Shown: positions 1 to 11,969, counted from the first letter of the stretch. The stretch: 64,000 bases of DNA from Streptomyces pactum (GCF_002005225.1 NZ_CP019724.1:5845501-5909500); one strand, 5' to 3'. Notes: generated by a model not told the origin, from the sequence alone. Translations and numbers: made by a program.

Positions 1-1646
1 TCGTGCGCACCCCGCGCACGCTGGAGGCGCTGGGCCGCATGGACACCATCTGCTTCGACAAGACCGGCACACTCACCGAGAACAGGCTGCGGCTGACGCG
101 GGTCGCGGGCGCCGACGGCACGGTCCGCAAGGCGGGTGACCCGGACGCCGCCGACGCCGTGCGGATCGCCGCGCGGGCCTGCCCCCGCCTGAACGGCGAC
201 GGCGCCCGCCCCACCCACGCCACCGACGAGGCCGTACTCGACGCCGCGGGGCCGGACCCGGAGTGGACGCAGGAGGAGGGCCTGCCCTTCGAGACCTCGC
301 GCGGCTACGCCGCCGCCGTCGGGCGGGACGGCGACGGGGCGCCGGTGCTGGTGGTCAAGGGCGCCCCCGAGACCGTGCTGCCCGCCTGCGCCGACCTGCC
401 GTCGCACACCTCCGAGGTGGCGCAGGGCCTGGCCCGCGACGGGCTGCGCATCATCGCGGTGGCCTCCCGCCCCCTGCGCCGGGGCGAGAAGGCGGCCGAC
501 GTCCTCGAACAGCAGCCGGAGAAACTGGAGTTCACGGCGATGCTCGGGCTGGCCGACGTGGCCCGCGAGACGTCCCCGGCGCTGGTGCGCGGGCTGCGCG
601 AGGCGGGCGTACGGCCCGTGGTGCTGACCGGCGACCATCCGCAGACCGCCCACGCCATCGCCGTCGACCTGGGCTGGCCCGAGGACGCGGTGGTGGTCAC
701 CGGCGACGAACTCGCCGCCGCGGACCGCACGGCACGTTCCCGCATGCTGCGCGACGCGGACGTCGTGGCCCGGGTGGCGCCCGAGCAGAAGCTCCAGGTC
801 GTGGAGTCGCTGCGGGACGCCGGGCGGGTCGTCGGCATGGTCGGCGACGGCGCCAACGACGCCGCGGCCATCCGCGCCGCCGACATCGGCGTCGGCATCA
901 GCGCCCGCGGCTCGGCCGCCGCCCGCAACGCCGCCGACCTGGTCGTCACGGGCGAGGACCTGCTGGTCCTGGTGGAGGCGGTCCGGGAGGGCCGGGCGCT
1001 GTGGCACAGCGTCGCCGACGCCATCGCCATCCTGATCGGCGGCAACGCGGGCGAGGTCGGCTTCGGCATCCTCGGCACCGTTCTCGGCGGCGCCGCCCCG
1101 CTGTCCACCCGCCAGATGCTGCTGGTCAACCTGTTCACGGACCTGTTCCCCGCGATGGCGGTGGCGGTGACGGAGACGGGGGACCCCGAGCAGGAGGAGG
1201 ACGACGCGGGCACGCCGCTCGGCACGGCGGTGCTGGGCGAGCCCCTGCTCCGGCAGATCCGGCACCGGGCGATGACCACGGCCCTCGGCGCGACCGCGGC
1301 CTGGCTGCTGGGCCGCTTCACGCCGGGCACGGGGCGCCGCTCGACGACGATGGCCCTGTGCGCCGTGGTCGGCACCCAGCTCGCCCAGACCCTCGCCGAC
1401 CGCCGCGGCAGCCGCCTGGTCCAGGTCACGTCGCTGGGCTCCGCCGCCGCGCTGGTGGCCCTGGTGCAGACCCCGGGCGCCAGCCAGCTCTTCGGCTGCA
1501 CGCCGCTGGGCCCGCTCGCCTGGGCGGGCGTGGCCGCGGCGATCGTCCTGGCCCTGGCGGGACAGCGGGCGCTGCCGCGGGTGGAGGAGGCGGTGGTGAG
1601 GTACTGGCCGAAGGTGGCGGAACGGCTGCCGGCCCTCGCGCGCTGA
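1..1646 (+). CDS. P-type cation-transporting ATPase, C-terminal part
   Basis: The window opens inside this gene, so the N-terminal membrane and actuator parts are missing; about 547 codons remain. The phosphorylation motif DKTGTLTEN is at about residues 19-27 of the fragment, KGAPE of the nucleotide-binding domain at about 119, TGD at about 209 and the hinge GDGANDAAAI at about 281. Hydrophobic stretches at about 330-400 and 425-535 would be the C-terminal membrane bundle. The protein should move a cation across the cytoplasmic membrane using ATP. The ion cannot be told because the M4 selectivity helix lies outside the window; the layout recalls the large CtpI/Mg-type actinobacterial ATPases. 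The YHS-domain gene downstream on the other strand fits a metal-related context. Confidence 0.9.
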   Translation, partial: VRTPRTLEALGRMDTICFDKTGTLTENRLRLTRVAGADGTVRKAGDPDAADAVRIAARACPRLNGDGARPTHATDEAVLDAAGPDPEWTQEEGLPFETSRGYAAAVGRDGDGAPVLVVKGAPETVLPACADLPSHTSEVAQGLARDGLRIIAVASRPLRRGEKAADVLEQQPEKLEFTAMLGLADVARETSPALVRGLREAGVRPVVLTGDHPQTAHAIAVDLGWPEDAVVVTGDELAAADRTARSRMLRDADVVARVAPEQKLQVVESLRDAGRVVGMVGDGANDAAAIRAADIGVGISARGSAAARNAADLVVTGEDLLVLVEAVREGRALWHSVADAIAILIGGNAGEVGFGILGTVLGGAAPLSTRQMLLVNLFTDLFPAMAVAVTETGDPEQEEDDAGTPLGTAVLGEPLLRQIRHRAMTTALGATAAWLLGRFTPGTGRRSTTMALCAVVGTQLAQTLADRRGSRLVQVTSLGSAAALVALVQTPGASQLFGCTPLGPLAWAGVAAAIVLALAGQRALPRVEEAVVRYWPKVAERLPALAR

Positions 1647-1653
1647 GCCCGGC

Positions 1654-1737
1654 GCTGGCGCCGGAGCCGCAGCCGTGGCCGGAGCCGTGGCCGGAGCCGG
1701 AGCCGCAGCCGTGGCCGGAGCCGGAGCCGTGGCCGGG
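1654..1737. repeat. GCCGGAGCCGTG-type short tandem repeat
   Basis: Imperfect 6 and 12 bp units (GCCGGAGCCGTG and GCCGGAGCCGCA variants) run head to tail between the two convergent genes. I see no coding role, and no clean hairpin terminator here. Confidence 0.7.
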
Positions 1738-1748
1738 AACGCCGCCCG

Positions 1749-2396
1749 CTACCGGCCGAGCGGCACCCCGTGCTCGTCCGCGAAGGACCGTCGGCACAGA
1801 CCGTGGCAGAAGCCGTAGAGGACCCCTTGGTGCACCAGCGTGAGGGGGGAGTCGGCGAGGTCGACACTCATGCCGCAGACCGGGTCGATCAGCCGGCCCC
1901 GCGGCGGCTGTGGTGCCGGACGTGAGGCGGTGTGGTCGCGGTAGGGGCGCGAGACGAGTTCCGTGAGGTCCAGGCTGCTCATCGCCTTGCCGTGGATCCC
2001 GATACCGCCCTCGGAGACGCCGTCCACGAGGATCACGGCGTCCGGTTCGCGCCGCACCCGCTCCGGGTCGCGGCCGGCGGCCCGTTCGGTCTCGGCCAGG
2101 ACGCCGGTGACGATCTCCACCGTGTAGCCGCTCATCTCCTTGCGCCACGATGCCGGGACGGTGACCCGTACCAGGTAGCGGGGCGGGTCCGCCGGGTCCG
2201 CCGTCGGCCGCCGGCCGAGGACCCAGGTGGCGGGTTCGTGCACGAGCACCTGGGTGATCGCGCGCTGGGCCTCGATGATCTCGATGGCGTGGCTGTCGTC
2301 CTCGACCATGAGCGTGTCGACGAGCCGGTGCGCCAGCGCCTGCCGCTCCTCCTCGCTCAAGGCCCCCTTGGGCACGAAAACCTCGATCAGCAGCAT
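1749..2396 (-). CDS. Tautomerase-like protein with C-terminal YHS domain
   Basis: 215 residues, ATG start with AAGGA seven bases upstream. The N-terminal half (LLIEVFVPKGALSEEERQAL) resembles a tautomerase/MIF-like small domain. The C-terminal part from about residue 170 has DPVCGMSVD and, further on, FCHGLCRRSF: the cysteine pattern of a YHS metal-binding domain as found attached to heavy-metal P-type ATPases. It converges on the ATPase gene. The fusion suggests a metal-binding accessory role, which is inference. The initiator-next residue of classical tautomerases is Pro1; here the mature N-terminus would be Leu, so tautomerase activity is doubtful. Confidence 0.75.
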   Translation of the reverse strand: MLLIEVFVPKGALSEEERQALAHRLVDTLMVEDDSHAIEIIEAQRAITQVLVHEPATWVLGRRPTADPADPPRYLVRVTVPASWRKEMSGYTVEIVTGVLAETERAAGRDPERVRREPDAVILVDGVSEGGIGIHGKAMSSLDLTELVSRPYRDHTASRPAPQPPRGRLIDPVCGMSVDLADSPLTLVHQGVLYGFCHGLCRRSFADEHGVPLGR

Positions 2397-2656
2397 CCCG
2401 CATCCTTGTCCCGTGGCCGATTGCTGAGGTACGGCCCACTGTGCGCCGTGGAGGTGCGCGCGGCCATCCGCCGTGCGGACGACGTCTGCACTGCTACCGG
2501 GGGAGCAGCCGGGACGCCGTCCTGATGCCCAGGGCGCGGGACTACGGCCCGGGTGCGGGACTACGGCCCGGGCGCGCCGACCGCGGGCTCGGTCGGGCGC
2601 TCACCCCCGCCGCCGCGGCACCACGAGCACCGCCCCGCGTGCGTGACAATGGAGGA

Positions 2657-3823
2657 ATGTCCACGCCCACCACGCCCGCCCCCAGCACCACCGCCCGGCC
2701 CTTGCGGGTCGGCCCGCACACCGTCGCGCCGCCCGTCGTGCTGGCGCCGATGGCCGGGATCACCAACGCGCCCTTCCGCACCCTGTGCCGGGAGTTCAGC
2801 GGGGGCAAGGGCCTGTTCGTGAGCGAGATGATCACCACCCGGGCGCTGGTCGAGCGCAACGAGAAGACCATGCAGCTCATCCACTTCGACGCGACCGAGA
2901 CGCCGCGCTCGATCCAGCTCTACGGCGTCGACCCGGTGACCGTCGGCAAGGCCGTCCGCATGATCGCGGAGGAGGACCTCGCCGACCACATCGACCTCAA
3001 CTTCGGCTGCCCCGTGCCCAAGGTGACCCGCAAGGGCGGCGGCTCGGCCCTCCCGTACAAGCGGAACCTGCTGCGGGCCATCGTCCGCGAGGCCGTCACC
3101 GGCGCCGGCGACCTGCCGGTCACCATGAAGATGCGCAAGGGCATCGACGACGACCACCTCACCTACCTCGACGCCGGCCGCATCGCCGTCGAGGAGGGCG
3201 TGAGCTCCATCGCCCTGCACGGCCGCACCACCGCCCAGCACTACGGCGGCACCGCCGACTGGGACGCCATCGCCCGCCTGAAGGAGCACGTCCCGGAGAT
3301 CCCCGTGCTCGGCAACGGCGACATCTGGTCCGCCCGGGACGCGCTGCGGATGGTGCGGGAGACCGGCTGCGACGGCGTCGTGGTCGGGCGCGGGTGCCTG
3401 GGGCGGCCGTGGCTGTTCGCCGACCTCGTCGCCGCCTTCGAGGGGCGTACCGACGCCTACGTGCGGCCCACGCTGCGCGAGGTCGCCGACGTGATGGTCC
3501 GGCACGCCACCCTGCTCGGCGAGTGGATCGGCGACGAGGCGCGCGGCGTCATCGACTTCCGCAAGCACGTCGCCTGGTACCTCAAGGGCTTCGCGGTCGG
3601 CTCCGAGATGCGGGGCCGGCTCGCGATCACCTCCTCCCTGGAGGCACTGCGGGCCGGCCTCGACGAACTCGACCTCGACCAGCCCTGGCCCACCGGCGCC
3701 GACGGACCCCGCGGCCGCACCTCCGGCAACAACCGCGTGGTCCTGCCGGACGGCTGGCTGAAGGACCCGTACGACTGCGCGGGCGTCGGCGAGGACGCGG
3801 AGCTGGACACCTCCGGCGGCTGA
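2657..3823 (+). CDS. dusB: tRNA-dihydrouridine synthase, DusB type
   Basis: About 388 residues. A flavin-dependent TIM-barrel enzyme reducing uridine to dihydrouridine in the tRNA D-loop. Visible family signatures are APMAGITNAPFR near the N-terminus, NFGCPVPKVTRKGGGSALP with the catalytic cysteine, GNGDI, and the FMN-phosphate-binding GVVVGRGCLGRPWLF. The start is uncertain: the ATG at 2657 is only one base from GGAGG, and an in-frame GTG at 2639 would add six residues. The stop abuts the stop of the convergent gene with no gap. Confidence 0.92.
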   Translation: MSTPTTPAPSTTARPLRVGPHTVAPPVVLAPMAGITNAPFRTLCREFSGGKGLFVSEMITTRALVERNEKTMQLIHFDATETPRSIQLYGVDPVTVGKAVRMIAEEDLADHIDLNFGCPVPKVTRKGGGSALPYKRNLLRAIVREAVTGAGDLPVTMKMRKGIDDDHLTYLDAGRIAVEEGVSSIALHGRTTAQHYGGTADWDAIARLKEHVPEIPVLGNGDIWSARDALRMVRETGCDGVVVGRGCLGRPWLFADLVAAFEGRTDAYVRPTLREVADVMVRHATLLGEWIGDEARGVIDFRKHVAWYLKGFAVGSEMRGRLAITSSLEALRAGLDELDLDQPWPTGADGPRGRTSGNNRVVLPDGWLKDPYDCAGVGEDAELDTSGG

Positions 3824-5593
3824 TCAGTCCTCGGTGGGGTGCGGGGTGGAGCCGTAGGCCGTCAGGAAGCGGTCGCGGAAGGAGCTCATCCTCCACACCG
3901 GGGCGTCCCGGGCGGGCTCGAGCCCCTCCGTCCAGTTCCAGCCGTCGATCGCGTCGAGCACCTCCGGGTCCCTGGCGACGATCGAGACGGGGACGTCCCG
4001 GCTCGCCTTGTCGCCGCTGACGCGCGTGATCGGCTGGTGGTCGCCGAGGAAGACCAGGACTGTGTCGTCGGTGCCGTAGCGCTCCAGCCACTGGACGAGG
4101 CTGGTGATCGAGTACTCGACCGACTTGCCGTACTGCTCCTTCGACCGGGTGGAGTCCGCGATGACGTCGGACGCCCGCACACCCGACGCCTCGATGCCGT
4201 CGAACACCGAGCCGTCGCCGATCTCGTCCCAGCCGACCATCTCCGGGAGCGGCGCCCAGGGCTGGTGGCTGGAGGTCAGGATGATCTCCGCCATCAGCGG
4301 CTTGTCCCGCTCCCTGCCGTGTTCCAGGCGCTGGAACGCCTCCAGCGCGTACTGGTCCGGCATGGTCGACCAACTGAACTTCGGTCCCTCGTAGCCGACG
4401 TCGAAGGCGTCGTAGACCTTGTCGAGCCCGTACCACTCGGCCTCCGGCCAGGCCTTCTGCACGCCCGGCATGACGCCGACGGTGTCCCAGTCGCCGGTCT
4501 TCCCGAACGCCTTGGTGAGCGTGAGGTGGTCGCCCGCGGTGACGGTGCGGTAGCGCTGCTGGTTGTCGACCCACAGGCCCGACATGAACGTGGAGTGGCC
4601 GAGCCAACTGCTGCCGCCGTACGTCGACGACGTCAGCCAGCCGCTCCGCGCCCCGAAGCCCGCCTCGGCCAGCGCCTCCGCCCCGGTGTCGAGGGTGCGG
4701 CCGACACCCGGTGCCATGACCGGGTCCTCGAGGGCGCTGCGGCCGTAGCTCTCGATGAACGTGAAGATCACGTCCTTGCCGCGCAGGTCCGGCACCAACT
4801 GCGCGCCGGGCGTGGCACCGAAGCGGTCGGCCTTCGCCTCCTCGGCGAAGGCCGCCTCGTCCCGCAGCGTGTCCACCACCCGGTGCGCCTGCGCTTCGAG
4901 CGCCCCGGAGGCGCTCCTGGTGGCGACCGGCACGCCGAAGGTCTGCACGCCCAGCGCCACGCAGGTCATCCACACGGTGGCCGCCATCAGCGCGCCCCGG
5001 GCCGCCCGCTCCCGGTGCGCGGCGAGCAGCTCGCCGAGCCGGACCGCCGCGAGCGCCGTGAGCGCCGGCAGGAGCAGGACCCCCAGGACGGCGCCCACCG
5101 CGGCCCAGGCCGCCGCCGCCCCGCCCATCGAGTCCGCCACGTACGACCGGGCGTCGTCCAGCAGGCCCCAGTCGAGGACGACGTTGAAGCCGCGCCCCAG
5201 GTACTGGGTGAAGCCCATGTCGAGCAGGTTCAGCACGGTCAGCGCACCGAGGCCGGTCCCGAGGAGCGCCGCCAGCACCAGGCGCGGTACGCGCGGCAGG
5301 CAGAGCAGCAGCACCGTCCCGATGACCGCCTCCGCCGGGATGCGCGCGAACCGGTTGGGCTCCAGGGCGACCAGGGTGTTCGGCAGCAGCAGTGCCCCGA
5401 GTACGAGGACGGCGGCGAGGGCGGTCGTGGTCCGGCGGACCGCGAGTGCGGCGCGGGGGTGCCGGGTGCGCCAGGCGCGCCAGTGGGCCAGGCGGGCCTG
5501 GAGGGCCCGGAGTGGCGGGAGCGAGGGGGCTTCGGGTGTGTCGGGGTCCTCGGCGGTCCGCGGCGGCCGGCGGAAAGGCGTGATGACAGGCAC
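3824..5593 (-). CDS. Membrane-anchored sulfatase/phosphoglycerol-transferase-like protein
   Basis: About 589 residues from a GTG start with GGAAGGA upstream. The first ~250 residues contain several hydrophobic helices (for example TTALAAVLVLGALLLPNTLV). The rest is an alkaline-phosphatase-superfamily extracellular domain: VIFTFIESYGRSAL at about 283, GGSSWLGHSTFMSGLW, and the metal-ligand motif FLGDHQPI at about 518. This is the LtaS/MdoB-like architecture that moves phosphoglycerol or a related group onto envelope polymers; the actual substrate is not evident. The open frame extends further upstream, but the GTG at 5593 has the ribosome-binding site and gives a sensible N-terminus. Confidence 0.85.
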   Translation of the reverse strand: MPVITPFRRPPRTAEDPDTPEAPSLPPLRALQARLAHWRAWRTRHPRAALAVRRTTTALAAVLVLGALLLPNTLVALEPNRFARIPAEAVIGTVLLLCLPRVPRLVLAALLGTGLGALTVLNLLDMGFTQYLGRGFNVVLDWGLLDDARSYVADSMGGAAAAWAAVGAVLGVLLLPALTALAAVRLGELLAAHRERAARGALMAATVWMTCVALGVQTFGVPVATRSASGALEAQAHRVVDTLRDEAAFAEEAKADRFGATPGAQLVPDLRGKDVIFTFIESYGRSALEDPVMAPGVGRTLDTGAEALAEAGFGARSGWLTSSTYGGSSWLGHSTFMSGLWVDNQQRYRTVTAGDHLTLTKAFGKTGDWDTVGVMPGVQKAWPEAEWYGLDKVYDAFDVGYEGPKFSWSTMPDQYALEAFQRLEHGRERDKPLMAEIILTSSHQPWAPLPEMVGWDEIGDGSVFDGIEASGVRASDVIADSTRSKEQYGKSVEYSITSLVQWLERYGTDDTVLVFLGDHQPITRVSGDKASRDVPVSIVARDPEVLDAIDGWNWTEGLEPARDAPVWRMSSFRDRFLTAYGSTPHPTED

Positions 5594-6086
5594 CCGGAGG
5601 TCCTTCCGTACGTAGCCCGGTGGACGGCGGGCCCGGCGAGGGGGCCGGACCCGCCGCACTCTCGTACGTCCGCCGTGAGCGGTGTGTTCAGCACGGGCGC
5701 GAACGCGTCCGCATGGTGAAATCCCGCGGCCTGTGGCAGCGTGATTCTCGCCACCCCTGATAGAGGTAGCGCTCAGATGAGCGGATCTTGGGCGACTCCA
5801 CTTCCTCAAGGTGTGGCACTGAGTGCCATAGCTTGATCGTTCATCGATCGAACTCAAACGAAGGGAACAGCGCTCATGCGAGCGCCAGGTGACGCTTTCG
5901 GGAGAGCGTCCGTTCAAGAAGTGAAAACATGGTTCGTCGCTCGCTTGCCAAGCCTTGACTTTCGATCCGCTGGCGGACGAGTGGTTACAGGCGCATGACG
6001 CGCAAGTGGACGTACCCAGGTGCCTTTGATCTGGGTACATTCCTCGCCGTCAGGGCAGCCACCGCGTCCTCGAGGAGTCGAGACCC
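5594..6086. promoter_or_regulatory. Palindrome-rich intergenic region upstream of ppdK
   Basis: 493 bp with no convincing gene and visibly lower GC than its surroundings. It contains TGGCACT-G-AGTGCCA (5814-5828, perfect), GCGCTC/GAGCGC (5870-5885), GACGCT/AGCGTC (5891-5910) and GTACCCAG/CTGGGTAC (6012-6038). The divergent layout means it must hold promoters for both the sulfatase-like gene and ppdK. The palindromes may be operators or parts of a structured leader RNA. Confidence 0.6.
6012..6041 (+). promoter_or_regulatory. Inverted repeat overlapping probable ppdK promoter
   Basis: GTACCCAG (6012-6019) and CTGGGTAC (6031-6038) are perfect 8-bp arms around an 11-nt spacer. The right arm merges into TACATT (6036-6041), a plausible -10 box 45 bases before the ppdK start. 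A regulator bound here would cover the promoter; none is identified. Confidence 0.45.
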
Positions 6087-8816
<2,730 letters not shown>

Positions 8817-8837
8817 ACACCCCACGGGGCGAAGACC

Positions 8838-8890
8838 CCGGAGCCGCCGTCTGTCACCCGACCACCCTCACCGATCGGCGGCGGCTCCGG
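8838..8890. other. 12-bp perfect inverted repeat after ppdK
   Basis: CCGGAGCCGCCG (8838-8849) pairs perfectly with CGGCGGCTCCGG (8879-8890) across a 29-nt loop. It lies just upstream of the main terminator and may help 3' end formation or RNA stability. Confidence 0.5.
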
Positions 8891-8898
8891 TTCACCGG

Positions 8899-8933
8899 AA
8901 AGGGCGGCACCCTGTGCGGGGGTGCCGCCCTTT
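8899..8933 (+). terminator. Hairpin terminator of ppdK
   Basis: AAAGGGCGGCACCC (8899-8912) and GGGTGCCGCCCTTT (8920-8933) form a perfect 14-bp stem with a 7-nt loop. The A/T ends of the arms make it nearly symmetric, so it could also work for transcription from the right. Confidence 0.85.
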
Positions 8934-8990
8934 GTGCCGTGCCGTGCCGTGTCGTGCGCCGTGCCGTGCCGCGCCTGTGCCTGTGCGCCG
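8934..8990. repeat. GTGCC pentamer repeat
   Basis: Several head-to-tail copies of GTGCC or GTGCCGTGCC with single-base variants follow the ppdK terminator. The remainder of the 308-bp gap up to 9124 holds nothing else I recognise, apart from an unassigned promoter for the acyltransferase. Confidence 0.6.
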
Positions 8991-9124
8991 CGGGTGCGGG
9001 CTTCGTGCCGGGCCTTTGTGACGTGTTCGATGGTGTGAATTCCTGTGTGCTGAGCAGCAGCAATCTGTCAGCGGAGTTTGGGAGCCCGGCAGCGGACAGC
9101 GGCCGACACCGGAACGGTGGTTGG

Positions 9125-10333
9125 ATGACCTCGACGGAGCACAGGGAACCGGCCGGCACGACCGCCCCGCGCGGGAGCGAGGAGGGTGACGCCCCCGCGG
9201 TGCCGAGCCCCCGGGCCGCCGCCGAGGCCAAGGTGGCCGCGGCGGGGCCCCCGGTTCGCCGGGACCGGCTCGCGGCGCTCGACGGACTGCGGTTCCTGGC
9301 GGCCCTGGCCGTGGTCTTCTTCCACTTCGTCGGCCAGGTGCCCACCACGATGCAGACCATCTGGGGCCGCCCCGTCGGGGACGTCTTCCCCGAGGCCCAC
9401 GGCTACTTCGCGTTCGGCCGGCTCGGCGTCGAACTGTTCTTCCTGATCAGCGGTTTCGTCATCTGCATGAGCGCGTGGGGACGCACCCCGCGCGACTTCT
9501 TCATCTCCCGGGTCACCAGGCTGTACCCGATGTACTGGGCGGCGATCGCGATCACGGCGTGCGTGATCTACTTCGCCGACAACCCGTTCGGACACCCGCA
9601 CCCGCGCGTGCTGTTCGCCAACCTCACGATGCTGCAGACCCCGCTCGGAGTGGAGCACCTCGACTCCGTCTACTGGACGCTCTGGCCCGAGCTCTGCTTC
9701 TACCTCACCTTCGCGGTGGTGGTGTGGAAGGGCCTGACCTACCAGCGGGTGGTGATCTACTGCGGGCTGTGGACGGTCGCCGCGGTGCTGGCACCCGGTG
9801 CCGACATCCGGCTGCTGACGCTGCTGGTCAACCCGCCGTCCGCCCCGTACTTCATCGCGGGCACGGCCTTCTACCTCATGTACCGCTACCGGCCCACGCC
9901 GCTGCTGTGGGGCATCGTCGCCATGTCGTGGCTGGTGGCGCTGCACTACCTGCTGACGCCCGACGGGGGCCGCCTCAACTGGGACTCCTGGTCGCCGGGG
10001 CGCGGCTGGCTGGTCCTGGTGATCACGGTGTTCTTCCTGCTGATCGCCGCCGTGGCCCTCGGCTGGACCCGTTGGATCCGCTGGCGCGGGCTGACCGTCG
10101 CGGGCACGCTGACCTTCCCGCTGTACCTGCTGCACGACGCGATCGGCGTGAACGTCCTGCACCGCTTCGGCGACCGTGCCGACCCCTGGGTCGTGGTCGG
10201 GCTCACCGTGGCCGGCCTGGTCGCGCTGTCGTACGTCGTGCAGCGGTTCGTCGAGCGTCCGGTGGCGCGGGCCATGCGGCGCCGGCTGAGCAGCGCCGCG
10301 TTCAGCCTGAAGCCGCCGGCACCCCGCCGCTGA
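9125..10333 (+). CDS. Acyltransferase 3 family integral membrane protein
   Basis: About 402 residues from the ATG at 9125, chosen because it starts just before the hydrophilic leader; no strong ribosome-binding site is seen and the frame is open further upstream. After a ~55-residue cytoplasmic tail comes the OafA/YrhL signature RLAALDGLRFLAALAVVFFHF with the family's catalytic-type histidine, then about ten membrane helices (for example GLTVAGLVALSYVVQRFVERP at the end). Such enzymes O-acylate sugars, antibiotics or envelope polymers at the membrane; the substrate is unknown. Confidence 0.85.
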   Translation: MTSTEHREPAGTTAPRGSEEGDAPAVPSPRAAAEAKVAAAGPPVRRDRLAALDGLRFLAALAVVFFHFVGQVPTTMQTIWGRPVGDVFPEAHGYFAFGRLGVELFFLISGFVICMSAWGRTPRDFFISRVTRLYPMYWAAIAITACVIYFADNPFGHPHPRVLFANLTMLQTPLGVEHLDSVYWTLWPELCFYLTFAVVVWKGLTYQRVVIYCGLWTVAAVLAPGADIRLLTLLVNPPSAPYFIAGTAFYLMYRYRPTPLLWGIVAMSWLVALHYLLTPDGGRLNWDSWSPGRGWLVLVITVFFLLIAAVALGWTRWIRWRGLTVAGTLTFPLYLLHDAIGVNVLHRFGDRADPWVVVGLTVAGLVALSYVVQRFVERPVARAMRRRLSSAAFSLKPPAPRR

Positions 10334-10364
10334 GCGGACGGAGCACCGACGGCCGTACGCGGTG

Positions 10365-10835
10365 TCAGCCCGCGCCGTCGCTCCGGCGCCGACGCGCGGC
10401 CAGCAGCAGTCCGCCGCCCGCGAGCACGACGGCCGCGCCGCCCGCCGCGAGGTACGGCGTCGTGTCGTCGCCGCCGGTCTCGGCCAGGTCGGTGCCCTGC
10501 TGCCCGGCGGCCTCCTCGGCGCCGGCGTCGCCGGTCCCGGAGTTCTCCTCGGTCCCGGAGTTCCCGGAGCCGGCCCCGTCGTCGGCGTCCTTGTCGCCGG
10601 CGGGCACGAAGTCCGCGGGCGGCCGGTCGCAGCCGACGCCGTCCTTGTCGCGGTCCAGGTGCTCGCCGTAGTGCTCGTCACCCTTCTCGATGTCGGAGTA
10701 TCCGGCGTCGTACGCCTCGGTGCAGTTCTTGAACGGGTGGTTGCCCTCGTGTGCCTGGGCGGCGGTCGGCAGGGCGGCCAGGGCCAGCGCGGCGACGGCC
10801 ACGGCGGTGGCGGCGGGCTTGCGGAGCAGGTTCAT
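10365..10835 (-). CDS. Secreted excalibur-domain protein with LAETG sortase signal
   Basis: 156 residues. A signal peptide ends near AQA-HE (about residue 28). Residues 35-70 form an excalibur calcium-binding-like motif with Cys38, Cys69 and DRDKDGVGCD. A Gly/Glu/Asp-rich linker follows, then LAETG at 117-121, a hydrophobic helix and the tail RRRR. LAxTG followed by a helix and positive tail is the recognition signal of actinobacterial class E sortases, so the protein is probably attached covalently to the cell wall. The sortase at 20179-20799 looks like class F, so the processing enzyme is probably encoded elsewhere. Confidence 0.88.
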   Translation of the reverse strand: MNLLRKPAATAVAVAALALAALPTAAQAHEGNHPFKNCTEAYDAGYSDIEKGDEHYGEHLDRDKDGVGCDRPPADFVPAGDKDADDGAGSGNSGTEENSGTGDAGAEEAAGQQGTDLAETGGDDTTPYLAAGGAAVVLAGGGLLLAARRRRSDGAG

Positions 10836-11021
10836 CGAAAGTGGTCACGTCACGTTCGCGTCACGAGTCCTTCATATCGCCACCACATCTACTGCACCTC
10901 AATAGCTTCGTCACCTCATATGCGCCATCCACACCGTTCCCGGTGACCGGACGGTAGCTCTCCGCTCCGGAGTGCCGGGCGCGTACGGTGAGTGGGGTCC
11001 GGACCAGGGAAGGAGCCGCGG

Positions 11022-11954
11022 ATGACCGGCTGGAACGCGGGCGACATGCCCCACCTGGACGGGCGCGTCGCCGTCGTCACCGGCGCCAACAGCGGCCTCG
11101 GCTACGTCGTGGCCCGGGAACTGGCGCGCAAGGGGGCGAGCGTGGTCCTCGCCTGCCGCAGCGAGGCGCGGGGGAGGGCGGCCGTGGAGCGCCTCGTCGG
11201 CGAGGTGCCGGACGCCGCCGCGGAACTGGCGCGGCTGGACCTCGGGGACCTGGCCTCCGTCCGGGAGTTCGCGTACGGGCTGCCCTACGACCGGGTCGAT
11301 CTCCTCGTCAACAACGCCGGGGTGATGGCGCTGCCCTACGGCACGACGGCGGACGGCTTCGAGACCCAGTTCGGCGTCAACCACCTGGGGCACTTCGCGC
11401 TCACCGGGCTGCTGCTGCCCGCCCTGCTCGCCACGCCCGGGGCCCGGGTCGTGACCGTCTCCAGCTTCCTGCACGCGCTGGCCAACATCGACCCCCGGGA
11501 CCTCAACAACGTCCGGCGCTACGGGCGCTGGACCGCCTACGCCCGCTCGAAGTCCGCCAATCTGCTCTTCACCCACGAACTGGCACGCCGGCTCGCGGCC
11601 CGGGACGGCGCCTGGGACGTGCGTGCGGTCGCCGCCCATCCGGGGTACGCGGAGACCAACCTGCAGACCGCGGGACCCCGTGCGGAGGGCCGCCGGGTCG
11701 CCGAGCGGCTGATGGTGCTCGCGGGCCGGGCCGTCGCCCAGCCCGCCGAGGCGGGCGCGCTGCCGGTCCTGTACGCGGCGACCGCGCCCGGCGTCCCCGC
11801 CGACTCCTTCACCGGCCCGTCCTTCGCGATGTGGCGCGGGGCGCCCGCACCGTCCTGGCGGGCGCCCTGGACCACCGACGACGCACTGGGGGAGCGGCTG
11901 TGGGCCGCCTCCGAGCGGCTGACGGGTATCACGTACGAGGCGCTGAGGGCCTGA
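11022..11954 (+). CDS. Short-chain dehydrogenase/reductase (retinol-dehydrogenase-like)
   Basis: 310 residues; ATG at 11022 with AAGGAG six bases upstream. The Rossmann motif TGANSGLG is at about residues 20-27, LVNNAGVMALP follows the expected spacing, and YARSKSANLLF gives the Tyr-x-x-x-Lys catalytic pair. The extended C-terminus resembles the WW-oxidoreductase/protochlorophyllide-reductase-like branch. The substrate is unknown. It is divergent from the excalibur gene and does not share an operon with the next SDR. Confidence 0.88.
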   Translation: MTGWNAGDMPHLDGRVAVVTGANSGLGYVVARELARKGASVVLACRSEARGRAAVERLVGEVPDAAAELARLDLGDLASVREFAYGLPYDRVDLLVNNAGVMALPYGTTADGFETQFGVNHLGHFALTGLLLPALLATPGARVVTVSSFLHALANIDPRDLNNVRRYGRWTAYARSKSANLLFTHELARRLAARDGAWDVRAVAAHPGYAETNLQTAGPRAEGRRVAERLMVLAGRAVAQPAEAGALPVLYAATAPGVPADSFTGPSFAMWRGAPAPSWRAPWTTDDALGERLWAASERLTGITYEALRA

Positions 11955-11969
11955 GCGTCCGGGGGCGGC

